From assembly GCA_023284085.1 (NCBI GenBank), contig JAKVHY010000011.1, positions 80,149-144,148 on the forward strand: a stretch of DNA of 64,000 nucleotides, given 5' to 3'. The translations under genes and the position numbers were made by a program. Positions 1-8,363 of this stretch are shown here, in pieces. How positions within the stretch are numbered: the first letter of the stretch is position 1; each line of letters starts with the position of its first letter. Below the pieces are notes generated by a model. That model had not been told where the DNA came from, searched no databases, and saw only the letters and a program-made list of their open reading frames with translations. The DNA comes from Shewanella benthica. GTDB taxonomy: Bacteria > Pseudomonadota > Gammaproteobacteria > Enterobacterales > Shewanellaceae.

Positions 1-92
1 CATTTTCTCGCTTCTATGGCGATCATCTCAGCCAGTTTAGCGATGGTTTTAGGGTCTCTAAATCCTTGATAAAGTGATTTCAGTGCTAACAT
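1..92 (-). CDS. hypD: HypD, hydrogenase Fe-CN/CO assembly protein (N-terminal fragment)
   Basis: Only the first 30 codons are in the window; the gene continues off the left edge. The predicted start reads MLALKSLYQGFRDPKTIAKL, which matches the conserved N-terminus of HypD. HypD works with HypC as the scaffold on which the Fe(CN)2CO group of [NiFe] hydrogenase is built, using an iron-sulfur cluster further downstream than this fragment. The start lies only four bases after the hypC stop, so the two genes are almost certainly cotranscribed. The identification rests on the N-terminus and the position after hypC. Confidence 0.85.
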   Translation of the reverse strand, partial: MLALKSLYQGFRDPKTIAKLAEMIAIEARK

Positions 93-96
93 TCAA

Positions 97-336
97 TTAC
101 TCCGCCGCCGCCATTTTTTCGACTATTTCCTGGTAAAGCTCGATGCTCTGTAACGCATCGGCTTTATCGATTTTATTCATGACGAATCCGATGTGGATCA
201 ACACATAATCACCCATTTCTAGGGGCTCAGACATCAGGTGTGCGCTGACTTTTCTCCGCAACCCCATGGTTTCAACGGTAACGCTTTGCTCCTCTTGGTG
301 AAGCTCAACGACCTGGGAAGGAATCGATAGACACAT
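97..336 (-). CDS. hypC: HypC hydrogenase maturation chaperone
   Basis: This 79-residue protein is of normal HypC length. It begins MCLSIPSQV, with the essential cysteine at position 2 that coordinates iron on the HypC-HypD scaffold and contacts the large-subunit precursor. A good ribosome site (AGGAG, seven bases before the ATG) supports the start. HypC carries the Fe(CN)2CO precursor to the immature HyaB. The gene starts two bases after the hypB stop and ends four bases before hypD, so it is in the middle of a tight maturation operon. Confidence 0.93.
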   Translation of the reverse strand: MCLSIPSQVVELHQEEQSVTVETMGLRRKVSAHLMSEPLEMGDYVLIHIGFVMNKIDKADALQSIELYQEIVEKMAAAE

Positions 337-338
337 GG

Positions 339-1097
339 TTACGCTCCTTTTAGGTGAGTGTTGAACCAGTGAGCAAGCTGAGCCATCGACTCGCCATCCT
401 TAATAGAGACCTCAAGGACCTCAACGTTAGGATTGAGCTTGTTAACTTGTGCGCGGATCTCGGCGACACTGAAATCAAAATGGGGCAGTAGGTCGCACTT
501 GGTGATCAAGACAAGATCGGCGCGGCGGAACATGACCGGATACTTCTCAACTTTATCATCGCCTTCAGGAACCGATACCATGACGACATTGAGGTGAGCT
601 CCCACATCATAAGATGCCGGGCAGACGAGGTTTCCGACGTTTTCAACGAAGCAGATATCGAGATCCTTGAGTTCAACATGATGCAGGGCACCATGGACCA
701 TAAAGGCATCGAGGTGACAAGCCGAGCCGGTCTGGATCTGATAGGCGTCGATCCCCTTGGCTTTTATCCTGTCAGCATCTCGCGACGTTTCCAAATCGCC
801 TTCGATAACGGCATATTTAAGCTCAGTGTATTCATGGAGATTTTCAAGCAAGCTTGTTTTACCACTACCCGGGCTACTCATTAAATTAAAGGCTGTGACG
901 CCATTAGCTGCAAAATGTTCTCTATTATGGGCGGCTTCAATATCATTTTTATCGAGTATTTTGTGGATCACCGCTAAGGTTTTCTTATCATTCAGTTGGG
1001 GATTACTATGTAGATCGCCGTGAGTGTGATGTTCATGGTCATGGGAGTGCTCGTTATGGGTAGGACGAGTCAGTGAACAGCCGCAATCTTTACACAT
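339..1097 (-). CDS. hypB: HypB nickel-inserting GTPase
   Basis: The 252-residue protein starts with the CxxCGC metal site (Cys2, Cys5, Cys7) and is followed by a His-rich stretch at about residues 14-30, as in nickel-storing HypB proteins. The P-loop SSPGSGKTS is at about residues 74-82, and a Cys-His pair near residue 127 (SACHLD) matches the G-domain nickel site. HypB delivers nickel to the hydrogenase large subunit with HypA, coupled to GTP hydrolysis in the cytoplasm. The start has a clear ribosome site (GGAG). About 100 bases without a gene separate it from hypF, and no terminator is visible there. Confidence 0.95.
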   Translation of the reverse strand: MCKDCGCSLTRPTHNEHSHDHEHHTHGDLHSNPQLNDKKTLAVIHKILDKNDIEAAHNREHFAANGVTAFNLMSSPGSGKTSLLENLHEYTELKYAVIEGDLETSRDADRIKAKGIDAYQIQTGSACHLDAFMVHGALHHVELKDLDICFVENVGNLVCPASYDVGAHLNVVMVSVPEGDDKVEKYPVMFRRADLVLITKCDLLPHFDFSVAEIRAQVNKLNPNVEVLEVSIKDGESMAQLAHWFNTHLKGA

Positions 1098-1199
1098 TGT
1101 TGTACTCCATTTTTAGTCCTGATGATAAATAATGTCTGAAAAAGTGAAACTTTCATTGATTCCCATCAGGTCAGTTATTGATTCTTGTTGTTTGGGTCG

Positions 1200-3551
1200 T
1201 TATTGGTGATGCAAGCTATACCAGAGCTGGCCGAGTGCAATACCACCGTCATTAATCGGAACATGATGGGGCATTAAACGTTGACTCGCCTGTTGGTTAA
1301 GCTTCGATATACATAGCTCAGACAGATAGCGGTTTTGAAAGACACCACCAGATAACACCACGGGTAGATATGTATATTGTTTTGCAAGAGTGGTGACGGC
1401 ATCGCTCAGGCTATGCATAAATCCACGCGCAATCGCACCGACTCTGTGCTCGGTTAATGGCTCTCGAGTTGCGCTGCATACTAACTGCTTAAACAGGGTA
1501 TCGAGATGCCACATGCCATCGATAACAGGAAGTGTGTAACAAGACTCTTCAGTTGCTATCGAATCGTCGAGTCGGTTTGCTGCCGCTTCGAGTAACATAC
1601 CGGCCTGGCCCTCAAATTGTGTTTTCTCTATCAAACCGAGTAACACGGCGACTGCATCGAAAATACGACCGACTGAAGAGGTTTCGATACAGCGACTCTT
1701 GCTGAGCCATAACTTATGCAGGTTCTCTATGAATCTGGGGGAGGTTTTAGTCAAGATAGCCAAGGGGAGTGCGAGGATTTCATCCAGGGAATATTGCTGA
1801 AACAGGATGGCCAGCAGCAAACGCTTAGGATCCTTAATTGCCTGCTCTCCACCTATGAGCATAAAGGGTTTTATGTGGCAGACTCGCTCGAAACCATTCA
1901 CATCGGCGATGAGTGCCTCGCCCCCCCATAAAGACTGATCGTCACCCAGGCCGGTGCCATCGAAGCTAAAACCGAGTACCTTATCCTTAACCCGATTGAC
2001 GGCCATGACACTGAGTATATGGGCATGATGATGCTGCACCGTTAACTGTTTAACCCCCTCGTGTTGATAGGCAAATTGCTGCGCCCATTTAGAGGGGGAA
2101 TAGTCAGGGTGTTTATCCTTTATGACGGTTTTAGGGTTAAATTGATAAAGGCGTTGAAAGGTGGCCAATGTATCTTCGAAGTAGCTTTGGGCTTCTAAAC
2201 TAAACAGATCGCCAATATGAGGGCTGAGCACCATCTTGTCTTCGAACCCGAAGGCGATGCTATTTTTTTGTTGTGCCCCCACCGCGAGATGATGGGAGGC
2301 ACAGCCTGCTGGATTGTGTATGCTCAATGGCGCGAAACCACGGGCCAAACGCAACACCTGAACCTCATCTGCGACGCATTGAATGACACTGTCATCACAG
2401 GCGTTGATGATGGGGCGGTTATGATCCAAAATTGAATCTACCACATCAGCAAGCTGAGCGATGATCTCCTTTGCATCGCAAATTATCGGTTCACCACTGC
2501 GATTAGCACTGGTGGCCACTATGGGGGTGTCGAGCGCTTTGAGAAGCAGAGAATGCAGCGGCGTGTAGGGTAAGAAAATCCCCAATTTATCGATGCCGGG
2601 CGCGACTGCCGGGCTTAAATTGATCGTATTGGAGCGGTTCTTATTCATGATGGTGATGGGTCTTTCCAGCGCACAGAGCTGATCCCATTCAAATTGCGAA
2701 CCAGTCACGACAGATTTTGCCATCTCGAGGCCACTCACCATGACGGCTAATGGTTTACTCGGGCGTCTCTTTCGCTCCCTCAACCGCTCGACGGCATCAT
2801 GATTAGTCGCATCGCAGACCAAGTGGAAGCCGCCAAGTCCTTTAATTGCCATGATCTCTCCCTGCGACAATCGCTCGACAGTCTCTGTTAATGCCGCGTC
2901 TTTTTCTGCCAGAAGTTCGCCCTTTCGAGAGAGTAAGGACAGCTGAGGGCCGCACTGGGGGCAGCTGACGGGTTGAGCATGGTAACGCCTGTCTAATGGA
3001 TCGAGATAGGATGCCTCACAACTGGAACACATGGAAAAACTTGCCATCGATGTGTGTTTTCTGTCATAGGGCAAGGCCTTTATCAGTGTGTATCTGGGCC
3101 CACAATTAGTGCAGTTAGTAAACGGGTAGCGGTAATGGCGGTTAACTGGGTCATTAATTTCATCCAAACAGGTGCTGCAACAGCTCTTATCCGGGGATAC
3201 TGCTACAACCGCAGTTACGTTGTCATCGCTGGCCACTATGATGAAATCCTGGCAATCCTGAAGCAGTTGCACTTGCGTTGAACTTAGGGTGTCGATGCGA
3301 GCGAGCGGGGGAGGAGAGGCATCAAAATGCGCGATAAAACGGTCTATATTGCGTCGTTTCCCCTGAACTTCAATGGTGACTCCCTGGCCGTTGTTGAGCA
3401 CGAAGCCGCCGAGATTTTCGTCCCGGGCATGGCGATAGACGAAGGGCCGGAAACCGACCCCCTGAACGATACCTGTGACAAGGATTTCGACCCTTACAGC
3501 CGAGTCTGGCTGTAAGGAAGAGAGAGGCTTGTTTTCTCTGGTTTCAATCAT
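1200..3551 (-). CDS. hypF: HypF carbamoyltransferase
   Basis: HypF converts carbamoyl phosphate to the thiocarbamate carried by HypE, the source of the cyanide ligands of [NiFe] hydrogenase. At 783 residues it is full length. Domains in order are acylphosphatase (about 20-105, motif GIVQGVGFRPFVYRHA), two CxxC zinc-finger repeats (about 125-205), a YrdC-like domain (about 215-395) and a Kae1-like C-terminal domain with the HHHAH metal-binding motif near residue 500 and VVLSGGVFQN near the end. It starts three bases after the upstream HypF-like gene stops. The ribosome site is weak, so translation may be coupled to that gene. Confidence 0.95.
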   Translation of the reverse strand: MIETRENKPLSSLQPDSAVRVEILVTGIVQGVGFRPFVYRHARDENLGGFVLNNGQGVTIEVQGKRRNIDRFIAHFDASPPPLARIDTLSSTQVQLLQDCQDFIIVASDDNVTAVVAVSPDKSCCSTCLDEINDPVNRHYRYPFTNCTNCGPRYTLIKALPYDRKHTSMASFSMCSSCEASYLDPLDRRYHAQPVSCPQCGPQLSLLSRKGELLAEKDAALTETVERLSQGEIMAIKGLGGFHLVCDATNHDAVERLRERKRRPSKPLAVMVSGLEMAKSVVTGSQFEWDQLCALERPITIMNKNRSNTINLSPAVAPGIDKLGIFLPYTPLHSLLLKALDTPIVATSANRSGEPIICDAKEIIAQLADVVDSILDHNRPIINACDDSVIQCVADEVQVLRLARGFAPLSIHNPAGCASHHLAVGAQQKNSIAFGFEDKMVLSPHIGDLFSLEAQSYFEDTLATFQRLYQFNPKTVIKDKHPDYSPSKWAQQFAYQHEGVKQLTVQHHHAHILSVMAVNRVKDKVLGFSFDGTGLGDDQSLWGGEALIADVNGFERVCHIKPFMLIGGEQAIKDPKRLLLAILFQQYSLDEILALPLAILTKTSPRFIENLHKLWLSKSRCIETSSVGRIFDAVAVLLGLIEKTQFEGQAGMLLEAAANRLDDSIATEESCYTLPVIDGMWHLDTLFKQLVCSATREPLTEHRVGAIARGFMHSLSDAVTTLAKQYTYLPVVLSGGVFQNRYLSELCISKLNQQASQRLMPHHVPINDGGIALGQLWYSLHHQ

Positions 3552-3554
3552 AGG

Positions 3555-5294
3555 CTATTGTCTTCGCTTTTTAAGATAAAGCCCGCCGACGGCGAGGTTG
3601 TTACCATCGAGATCCAGTTTATGATTGATTTTTAGAGGGAAATTGTTACCCAGTCGCAGAGATAACCTTTGAGTCAGCACTTCGTTGGCAAACTCACTGC
3701 CTGCCAATACGACCGAACTTATCCCAATATTGAGATCCTGATGTTCAATCCAGTTCGCCAGAAAGTCGGCCAGAGAATCCTGCATACCGAATGCCAATTT
3801 GTATGAGTCTCTATCATCGGCTAAGCGGAAACTGATCAGTGACCCCAGTGTTTTGCACCAGTTAAGGCTTCTATGGGCTTCACCTTTAGTCAGGGGGTAA
3901 TCGATTCGAGGCGAATTAGACCCTCTGTGAGCCATGGCGCAACCGATTAAGGCATCGGATAGCGCATCTTTAGTCAAGGTCTTGGTTGGAATCCCGAGGA
4001 TCACCGCCGCAATAGCCCAAAGGCTCTGCAGATTATCCGTTGGCGAGGCTAAATTCAGATCCAGCAGTCTGAGATAATCATCGGGATATTTCTGTTTAAA
4101 CTTGTTAACCACGTCACGTTGAGGGCTCTGCTCCAGGTGATGGTAGATGTCATAGCCTATGCTAGGAAGTGTTGGCAGAGAGAAGAACAACTCAGCGTTT
4201 TGAGCACGGTCTAGAGTCACAATCTGGCCAGTCTGCTCCTGACTGAAGTAGATCACAGCGCTGTTTTTACCCTGACCACTCTCAAGATTTCCTGCGTGAA
4301 GGGCGCAGAGCCCGGCGTCACTTCTTTTGTCATCCGTTCCATCGACATCCGACTGAGTACAGCTAATCAGCCCCTTTTTCCACCTTGCGACTATGCCGTT
4401 GAAACTCGCTTCGTCGTGCAGAGGCTCAGGGGCATTGTCTAAAACGACTAGGGGTTCATTATTGTCTGTTTCACTGGATATTGTACTCCATGCCGATTGG
4501 ATCCAAACCATAGGCTTGCTGAGATTGTCGCCATGGAAATAGAGCCAATCGATCCCCTTCAGCCTTAATATTTCACACAGAACGACCATGGCACGGTTAT
4601 AGGCAAAGCAGAGATCGTAAAGAGGCGCATCAAGTTTTGGGTGTTCGTTAACCGGGCGGGCGGTGATTAACGGTTTTTCGATACTCGACAGGGCTAAGAT
4701 GTGATGATCTTTCAGGTGAAACTGGGCGTTAAGTGTATTGGGGTTACAGATAAGCAGCTTATCCCGGCCCGTATGACTTAAAGGCGAAAGACTCAAGGTG
4801 ATGGGAGTTTTGTTTGGAAGTTGAGCGGCGCCATCTCTTAGTAGAGTCTCTGCAATTGACACAAGATCGGTATAGGAGAGACCCAAGTGCGCTTTATGAA
4901 GACGGCTTGCCCCATGGCAGCAGTCGCACTTTAAGGAGATATCGCCAAACAATGGGGATTGATTATCACCGAATTTTGGCAGACATTGCTGACAGAATTC
5001 CTGCTCTACCTTGGCATCGGGTAATAGTTGATGGCTCCCCATACGAGAATCGATCAAAGAGATGCGTGAATCTGTTAACCACACTGAGATAAGGAAATCT
5101 TGCGCAATCGCATCAGCGAGGGATTCAAGCTGCTTTAGCTCACCCAGAGCCTCGATAAAATAGACCTGCTTTTGATAACCTACCGTAATGTCTAGCTGGT
5201 CATGATTAAGGTATTGATTACACAAGTGTGCATAGAGGGGAACTTGTCTCGAGCAGGTAAATTCAAACCTAATATTCTTCATTGTATGTGACAC
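3555..5294 (-). CDS. Divergent HypF-like protein in the hydrogenase maturation operon
   Basis: This 579-residue protein is not a textbook maturation factor. What can be seen: one CxxC...CxxC zinc-finger-like block at about residues 100-125 (CQQC and CDCC), placed as in HypF, and a C-terminal segment (VVLAGSEFANEVL, then LDGNNLAVGGLYL) that lines up with the end of HypF (VVLSGGVFQNRYL, then NDGGIALGQLWY). The HHHAH motif of HypF is absent, the acylphosphatase signature is not recognisable, and the protein is about 200 residues shorter. I infer an old paralogue of hypF that has lost catalytic residues and may act as a scaffold or HyaE-like factor. From memory, an uncharacterised gene occupies the same place in the Shewanella oneidensis hya operon. 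It overlaps hyaD by 26 bases, so it is translated with the operon. Confidence 0.7.
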   Translation of the reverse strand: MSHTMKNIRFEFTCSRQVPLYAHLCNQYLNHDQLDITVGYQKQVYFIEALGELKQLESLADAIAQDFLISVWLTDSRISLIDSRMGSHQLLPDAKVEQEFCQQCLPKFGDNQSPLFGDISLKCDCCHGASRLHKAHLGLSYTDLVSIAETLLRDGAAQLPNKTPITLSLSPLSHTGRDKLLICNPNTLNAQFHLKDHHILALSSIEKPLITARPVNEHPKLDAPLYDLCFAYNRAMVVLCEILRLKGIDWLYFHGDNLSKPMVWIQSAWSTISSETDNNEPLVVLDNAPEPLHDEASFNGIVARWKKGLISCTQSDVDGTDDKRSDAGLCALHAGNLESGQGKNSAVIYFSQEQTGQIVTLDRAQNAELFFSLPTLPSIGYDIYHHLEQSPQRDVVNKFKQKYPDDYLRLLDLNLASPTDNLQSLWAIAAVILGIPTKTLTKDALSDALIGCAMAHRGSNSPRIDYPLTKGEAHRSLNWCKTLGSLISFRLADDRDSYKLAFGMQDSLADFLANWIEHQDLNIGISSVVLAGSEFANEVLTQRLSLRLGNNFPLKINHKLDLDGNNLAVGGLYLKKRRQ

Positions 5295-5826
5295 CGCGTT
5301 TGTATGACTCGGGAATTAAGCTATTGATGTCTGTTGACTTGATGCGTTCAAAGCTGAAATTAAGTTGATTAAGATGTGTTAAAAGTGTTTTTTCCATCAA
5401 TGGAACTGCAGCTTCTACCAAGGGGGTTAAGCCTAAGGTCATAGGCTCGAGTACGGTTGGGGTGACACCTAAGATATAGGTTTTAGGACGATCGCCGACC
5501 ATATCCATCATGTTCAATGTTTGCAGCATTTCGACTTCGTGAGCACTGCCTTGCCAGTCGATTTCCGCCGGAGCCTTATCGAAATCGAAAAAATAGACTT
5601 GCCCGGGTTGGACATCTTTTGCGTTGACTGTATCGACCACAATTAAGTAGTCATATTGACAGATGATCGGGATTAACGCCTGAGCGAGTGTGCCACCATC
5701 AGTAATATCCAACTGGTCCTTTTCGTGGCTGAACGTATAATTTTCAGCGATATAATTGACGAAATGTACACCGATACCTTCATCCGCGTACAGGACATTG
5801 CCAATGCCTAGGAGTAATACCTTCAT
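5269..5826 (-). CDS. hyaD: HyaD hydrogenase maturation endopeptidase
   Basis: This nickel-dependent protease (185 residues) removes the C-terminal peptide of HyaB after metal insertion. The N-terminal signature GIGNVLYADEGIGVH contains the nickel-binding Glu16. The central Asp (YLIVVDTV) and the His in HEVEMLQTL are at the expected places of the other two ligands. It is the first gene after the terminator that follows hyaC and its 3' end overlaps the HypF-like gene. This makes it the head of the maturation half of the locus. Confidence 0.93.
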   Translation of the reverse strand: MKVLLLGIGNVLYADEGIGVHFVNYIAENYTFSHEKDQLDITDGGTLAQALIPIICQYDYLIVVDTVNAKDVQPGQVYFFDFDKAPAEIDWQGSAHEVEMLQTLNMMDMVGDRPKTYILGVTPTVLEPMTLGLTPLVEAAVPLMEKTLLTHLNQLNFSFERIKSTDINSLIPESYKRGVTYNEEY

Positions 5827-5930
5827 TCAAACCGCACCTTGTTGTTAGTGACTATCATCATGGGTAAGTAAGGCCTCTGGGAGCTTTCAACACAATTTTT
5901 CAATCCATGAATGTATCGTGATCAAATAAT

Positions 5931-5961
5931 AAAAGTACGCCGACACTGTCGGCGTACTTTT
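5931..5961 (-). terminator. Hairpin terminator between hyaC and hyaD
   Basis: The arms AAAAGTACGCCGACA (5931-5945) and its exact complement (5947-5961) give a stem of up to 15 pairs, with 13 pairs and a five-base loop being realistic. On the minus-strand transcript the hairpin ends in TTTT. It sits eight bases after the hyaC stop and about 105 bases before hyaD. It therefore either ends the hyaABC message or lowers expression of the maturation genes relative to the structural genes. There may also be a second promoter in 5827-5930. Confidence 0.85.
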
Positions 5962-5968
5962 ATATTGC

Positions 5969-6634
5969 TTAGTGTTTCTTGTGGTAATCATAACCAGAGA
6001 TAATGGAATCTACAGAGTTATGCTTGAACCTGATACCCGACCATATGGCCATGTAAACATGGACAAGAACGAAGATGACAAACACCCAAGTCATATAGTG
6101 GTGCCAAATTCTGATCTGTGCCAGCCCCCCCATTTGTGCGGTGATCCAGGCTGCTGAATTCCACATCATGCCACCCATTCCCAGGTGATAGACATTGGCG
6201 TACAGTACCAAGCCAGTGATACAGATGAGTAGGGCCATTAGGGATATGACCACGTAGGTCGTAAACTGTAATGGTCCATAGACACCCGCTTTATTCAGGT
6301 GTCCCATCCACAGGTAAGATTTCAAGTTTTTAACCCAGCTACTTACACTCGATACATCGCGAAAAGATCGACGTTCTATGTCGCTCTTGCCGAAGAAAAA
6401 GAGGTAAAAGCGCACTAGGGTGATGGCGGTTAACGCAAAGCCAAACACTAAGTGAGCAAAGCGGATATAGCTCTGAACCTGGATGTCGTTAGTTTCAGGT
6501 GCCACTAAAAATGGCCAAGATATATAAAATCCTGTGATAACCAGAACGAGTATCGATAGCGCACGAAGCCAGTGAAAAATCCGGATTGCAGGACTGAAGA
6601 TTAAGTCTCTAGTATGGGTCGCAGAATGATTCAT
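5969..6634 (-). CDS. hyaC: HyaC, cytochrome b subunit of Ni/Fe hydrogenase
   Basis: This 221-residue membrane protein has four hydrophobic segments (about 25-42, 62-82, 123-145, 178-200). Histidines in FHWLRALSI, RFAHLVFG, WHHYMTW and VHVYMAIW match the haem ligands of the hydrogenase b-type cytochrome family. It anchors the HyaAB dimer on the periplasmic face of the inner membrane and passes electrons to the quinone pool. It follows hyaB by 22 bases, with a strong ribosome site (AGGGAGG). Confidence 0.93.
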   Translation of the reverse strand: MNHSATHTRDLIFSPAIRIFHWLRALSILVLVITGFYISWPFLVAPETNDIQVQSYIRFAHLVFGFALTAITLVRFYLFFFGKSDIERRSFRDVSSVSSWVKNLKSYLWMGHLNKAGVYGPLQFTTYVVISLMALLICITGLVLYANVYHLGMGGMMWNSAAWITAQMGGLAQIRIWHHYMTWVFVIFVLVHVYMAIWSGIRFKHNSVDSIISGYDYHKKH

Positions 6635-6656
6635 TTTGCTTTCCCTCCCTTAGTGA

Positions 6657-8360
6657 TTATTGGCCGTTGGCATCGATACGGAACTCACTCAACTCTTGTC
6701 CCTTAAAGTCCATAACGTGTACAGAACAAGCCATACAAGGGTCAAATGAGTGAATAATTCGTATGACTTCCAGCGGTTTAGTCGGATCTTCCAACTTCAG
6801 ACCAATCAAAGCGGCTTCATAAGGCCCCATCTTGCCATTGGCATCGACGGGACCTGCGTTCCAGGTTGTCGGCACGACGGCTTGATAGTTCTCAACCAGA
6901 CCACCTTTGATGCGTATCCAGTGACTTAACATGCCGCGAGGCGCTTCGATCATCGAGTGTCCTAGGTACTCCTGACGCGAATCCATTACAGGCTTAACAT
7001 AAGTAGACTCATCAGATTGCATGTTCACCAGCATGGCATCGAACGTCTTCAGACCCTCTTCGGCAACAATCACCGTCTGTAACATACGCGCCGCGGTGCG
7101 GCCTAAGGTCGTGAACAGGGCTTCTATCGGTAAACCTGTGGCTTCAAGCAGGCCATTGACCGAGTCAACCACAACCTTGTTGCCTTTGGCATAGCTCACG
7201 AGCAAACATGCAAGTGGTCCCACTTCCATCGGTTCACCGTCGTAGCGCGGTGATTTAACCCAAGAGTATTTACCGTCGCCATCGAGCGTCGGCAGCTTAC
7301 CGTAGACGGTGTCACGTTCGACAAACCCTGTGTAATCAGGGATCGTTGTGCCGTCATAGGGATGCTGTGCGCCGTCGGCCTTGTACCAAGCGTGGGTCAC
7401 GTCTTCCTTGATGAGATCTGGGTCGATGTCGGTCACACCGGCAAGATCGCCATTCATTATCACACCCTGATCAAACATGTACTGACCATCGGCCAACACG
7501 AAGTCATTGGTTGCCATGAAGTTCATCACGTTTACGCCACCGAGTACGCTTGGCTCATTACCAAATGCTGCCGCCGCCATAACGATATCGGCTTTATAGG
7601 CACGATGAATGAAGTCAGTCACGATGGCATGTTTCTGCTTCCACTCCTGCAGACGTGCAGGGCTCAACATATCTCGAACCGAAGTCACACCACCAACAAC
7701 CAAAGATTGTGGATGAGGAGACTTACCACCGAAGATAGCCAACATCTCAGCCGCGACACGTTGCACTTCCAGCGCCTTGAGGTAGTGAGATAGGACGATC
7801 AGGTTTTGCTCAGGGGTAAACTTGTAAGTGCCGTTACCCCAATACGCGTTAGCGAATGGGCCAAGCTTACCGGTTTCAACGAAACCTTTGATGCGCTCTT
7901 GTACGGCTCGTAGATCACCTTCACCGGCAGCAATAGGCTTATCGGTATATTGAAGTGCTTCTTGCGCCGCCACTGCCGGATCGGCACTGAGCGCAGAGAC
8001 GATATCTACCCAGTCCAGACCATGGAGGTGATAGAAGTGAACGATATGGTCATGCATATACAGTGATGTCTGCATCAAGGAGCGCAGGAACTTAGCGTTA
8101 AGTGGAATTTTAGTCCCTAACGCATCTTCCACGGCTTCAATACCACAACGATAATGAGAGTAGGTACAAACACCACAAATTCTCTGTACGATCAGGCCGA
8201 CATCCATAGGACTCCGGCCCTTGAGAATGACTTCGATGCCACGCCATAGCGTAGAAGATGACCAAGCTTTGGTAATGACATTGTTTTCGTCGACTTCGAC
8301 TTCGACACGTAAGTGACCCTCAATACGGGTAATAGGATCGATAACGACACGCTTACTCAT
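6657..8360 (-). CDS. hyaB: HyaB, [NiFe] hydrogenase large subunit
   Basis: This is the catalytic subunit (567 residues) holding the NiFe(CN)2CO centre. The two cysteine pairs are visible: RICGVC (Cys62, Cys65) and DPCMACSVH (Cys542, Cys545, His548). Nineteen residues after His548 form the extension removed by HyaD. The protein has no signal peptide of its own and is exported with HyaA through the Tat system. The start has a clear GGAG ribosome site and lies three bases after the hyaA stop. Confidence 0.97.
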   Translation of the reverse strand: MSKRVVIDPITRIEGHLRVEVEVDENNVITKAWSSSTLWRGIEVILKGRSPMDVGLIVQRICGVCTYSHYRCGIEAVEDALGTKIPLNAKFLRSLMQTSLYMHDHIVHFYHLHGLDWVDIVSALSADPAVAAQEALQYTDKPIAAGEGDLRAVQERIKGFVETGKLGPFANAYWGNGTYKFTPEQNLIVLSHYLKALEVQRVAAEMLAIFGGKSPHPQSLVVGGVTSVRDMLSPARLQEWKQKHAIVTDFIHRAYKADIVMAAAAFGNEPSVLGGVNVMNFMATNDFVLADGQYMFDQGVIMNGDLAGVTDIDPDLIKEDVTHAWYKADGAQHPYDGTTIPDYTGFVERDTVYGKLPTLDGDGKYSWVKSPRYDGEPMEVGPLACLLVSYAKGNKVVVDSVNGLLEATGLPIEALFTTLGRTAARMLQTVIVAEEGLKTFDAMLVNMQSDESTYVKPVMDSRQEYLGHSMIEAPRGMLSHWIRIKGGLVENYQAVVPTTWNAGPVDANGKMGPYEAALIGLKLEDPTKPLEVIRIIHSFDPCMACSVHVMDFKGQELSEFRIDANGQ

Positions 8361-8363
8361 TGA

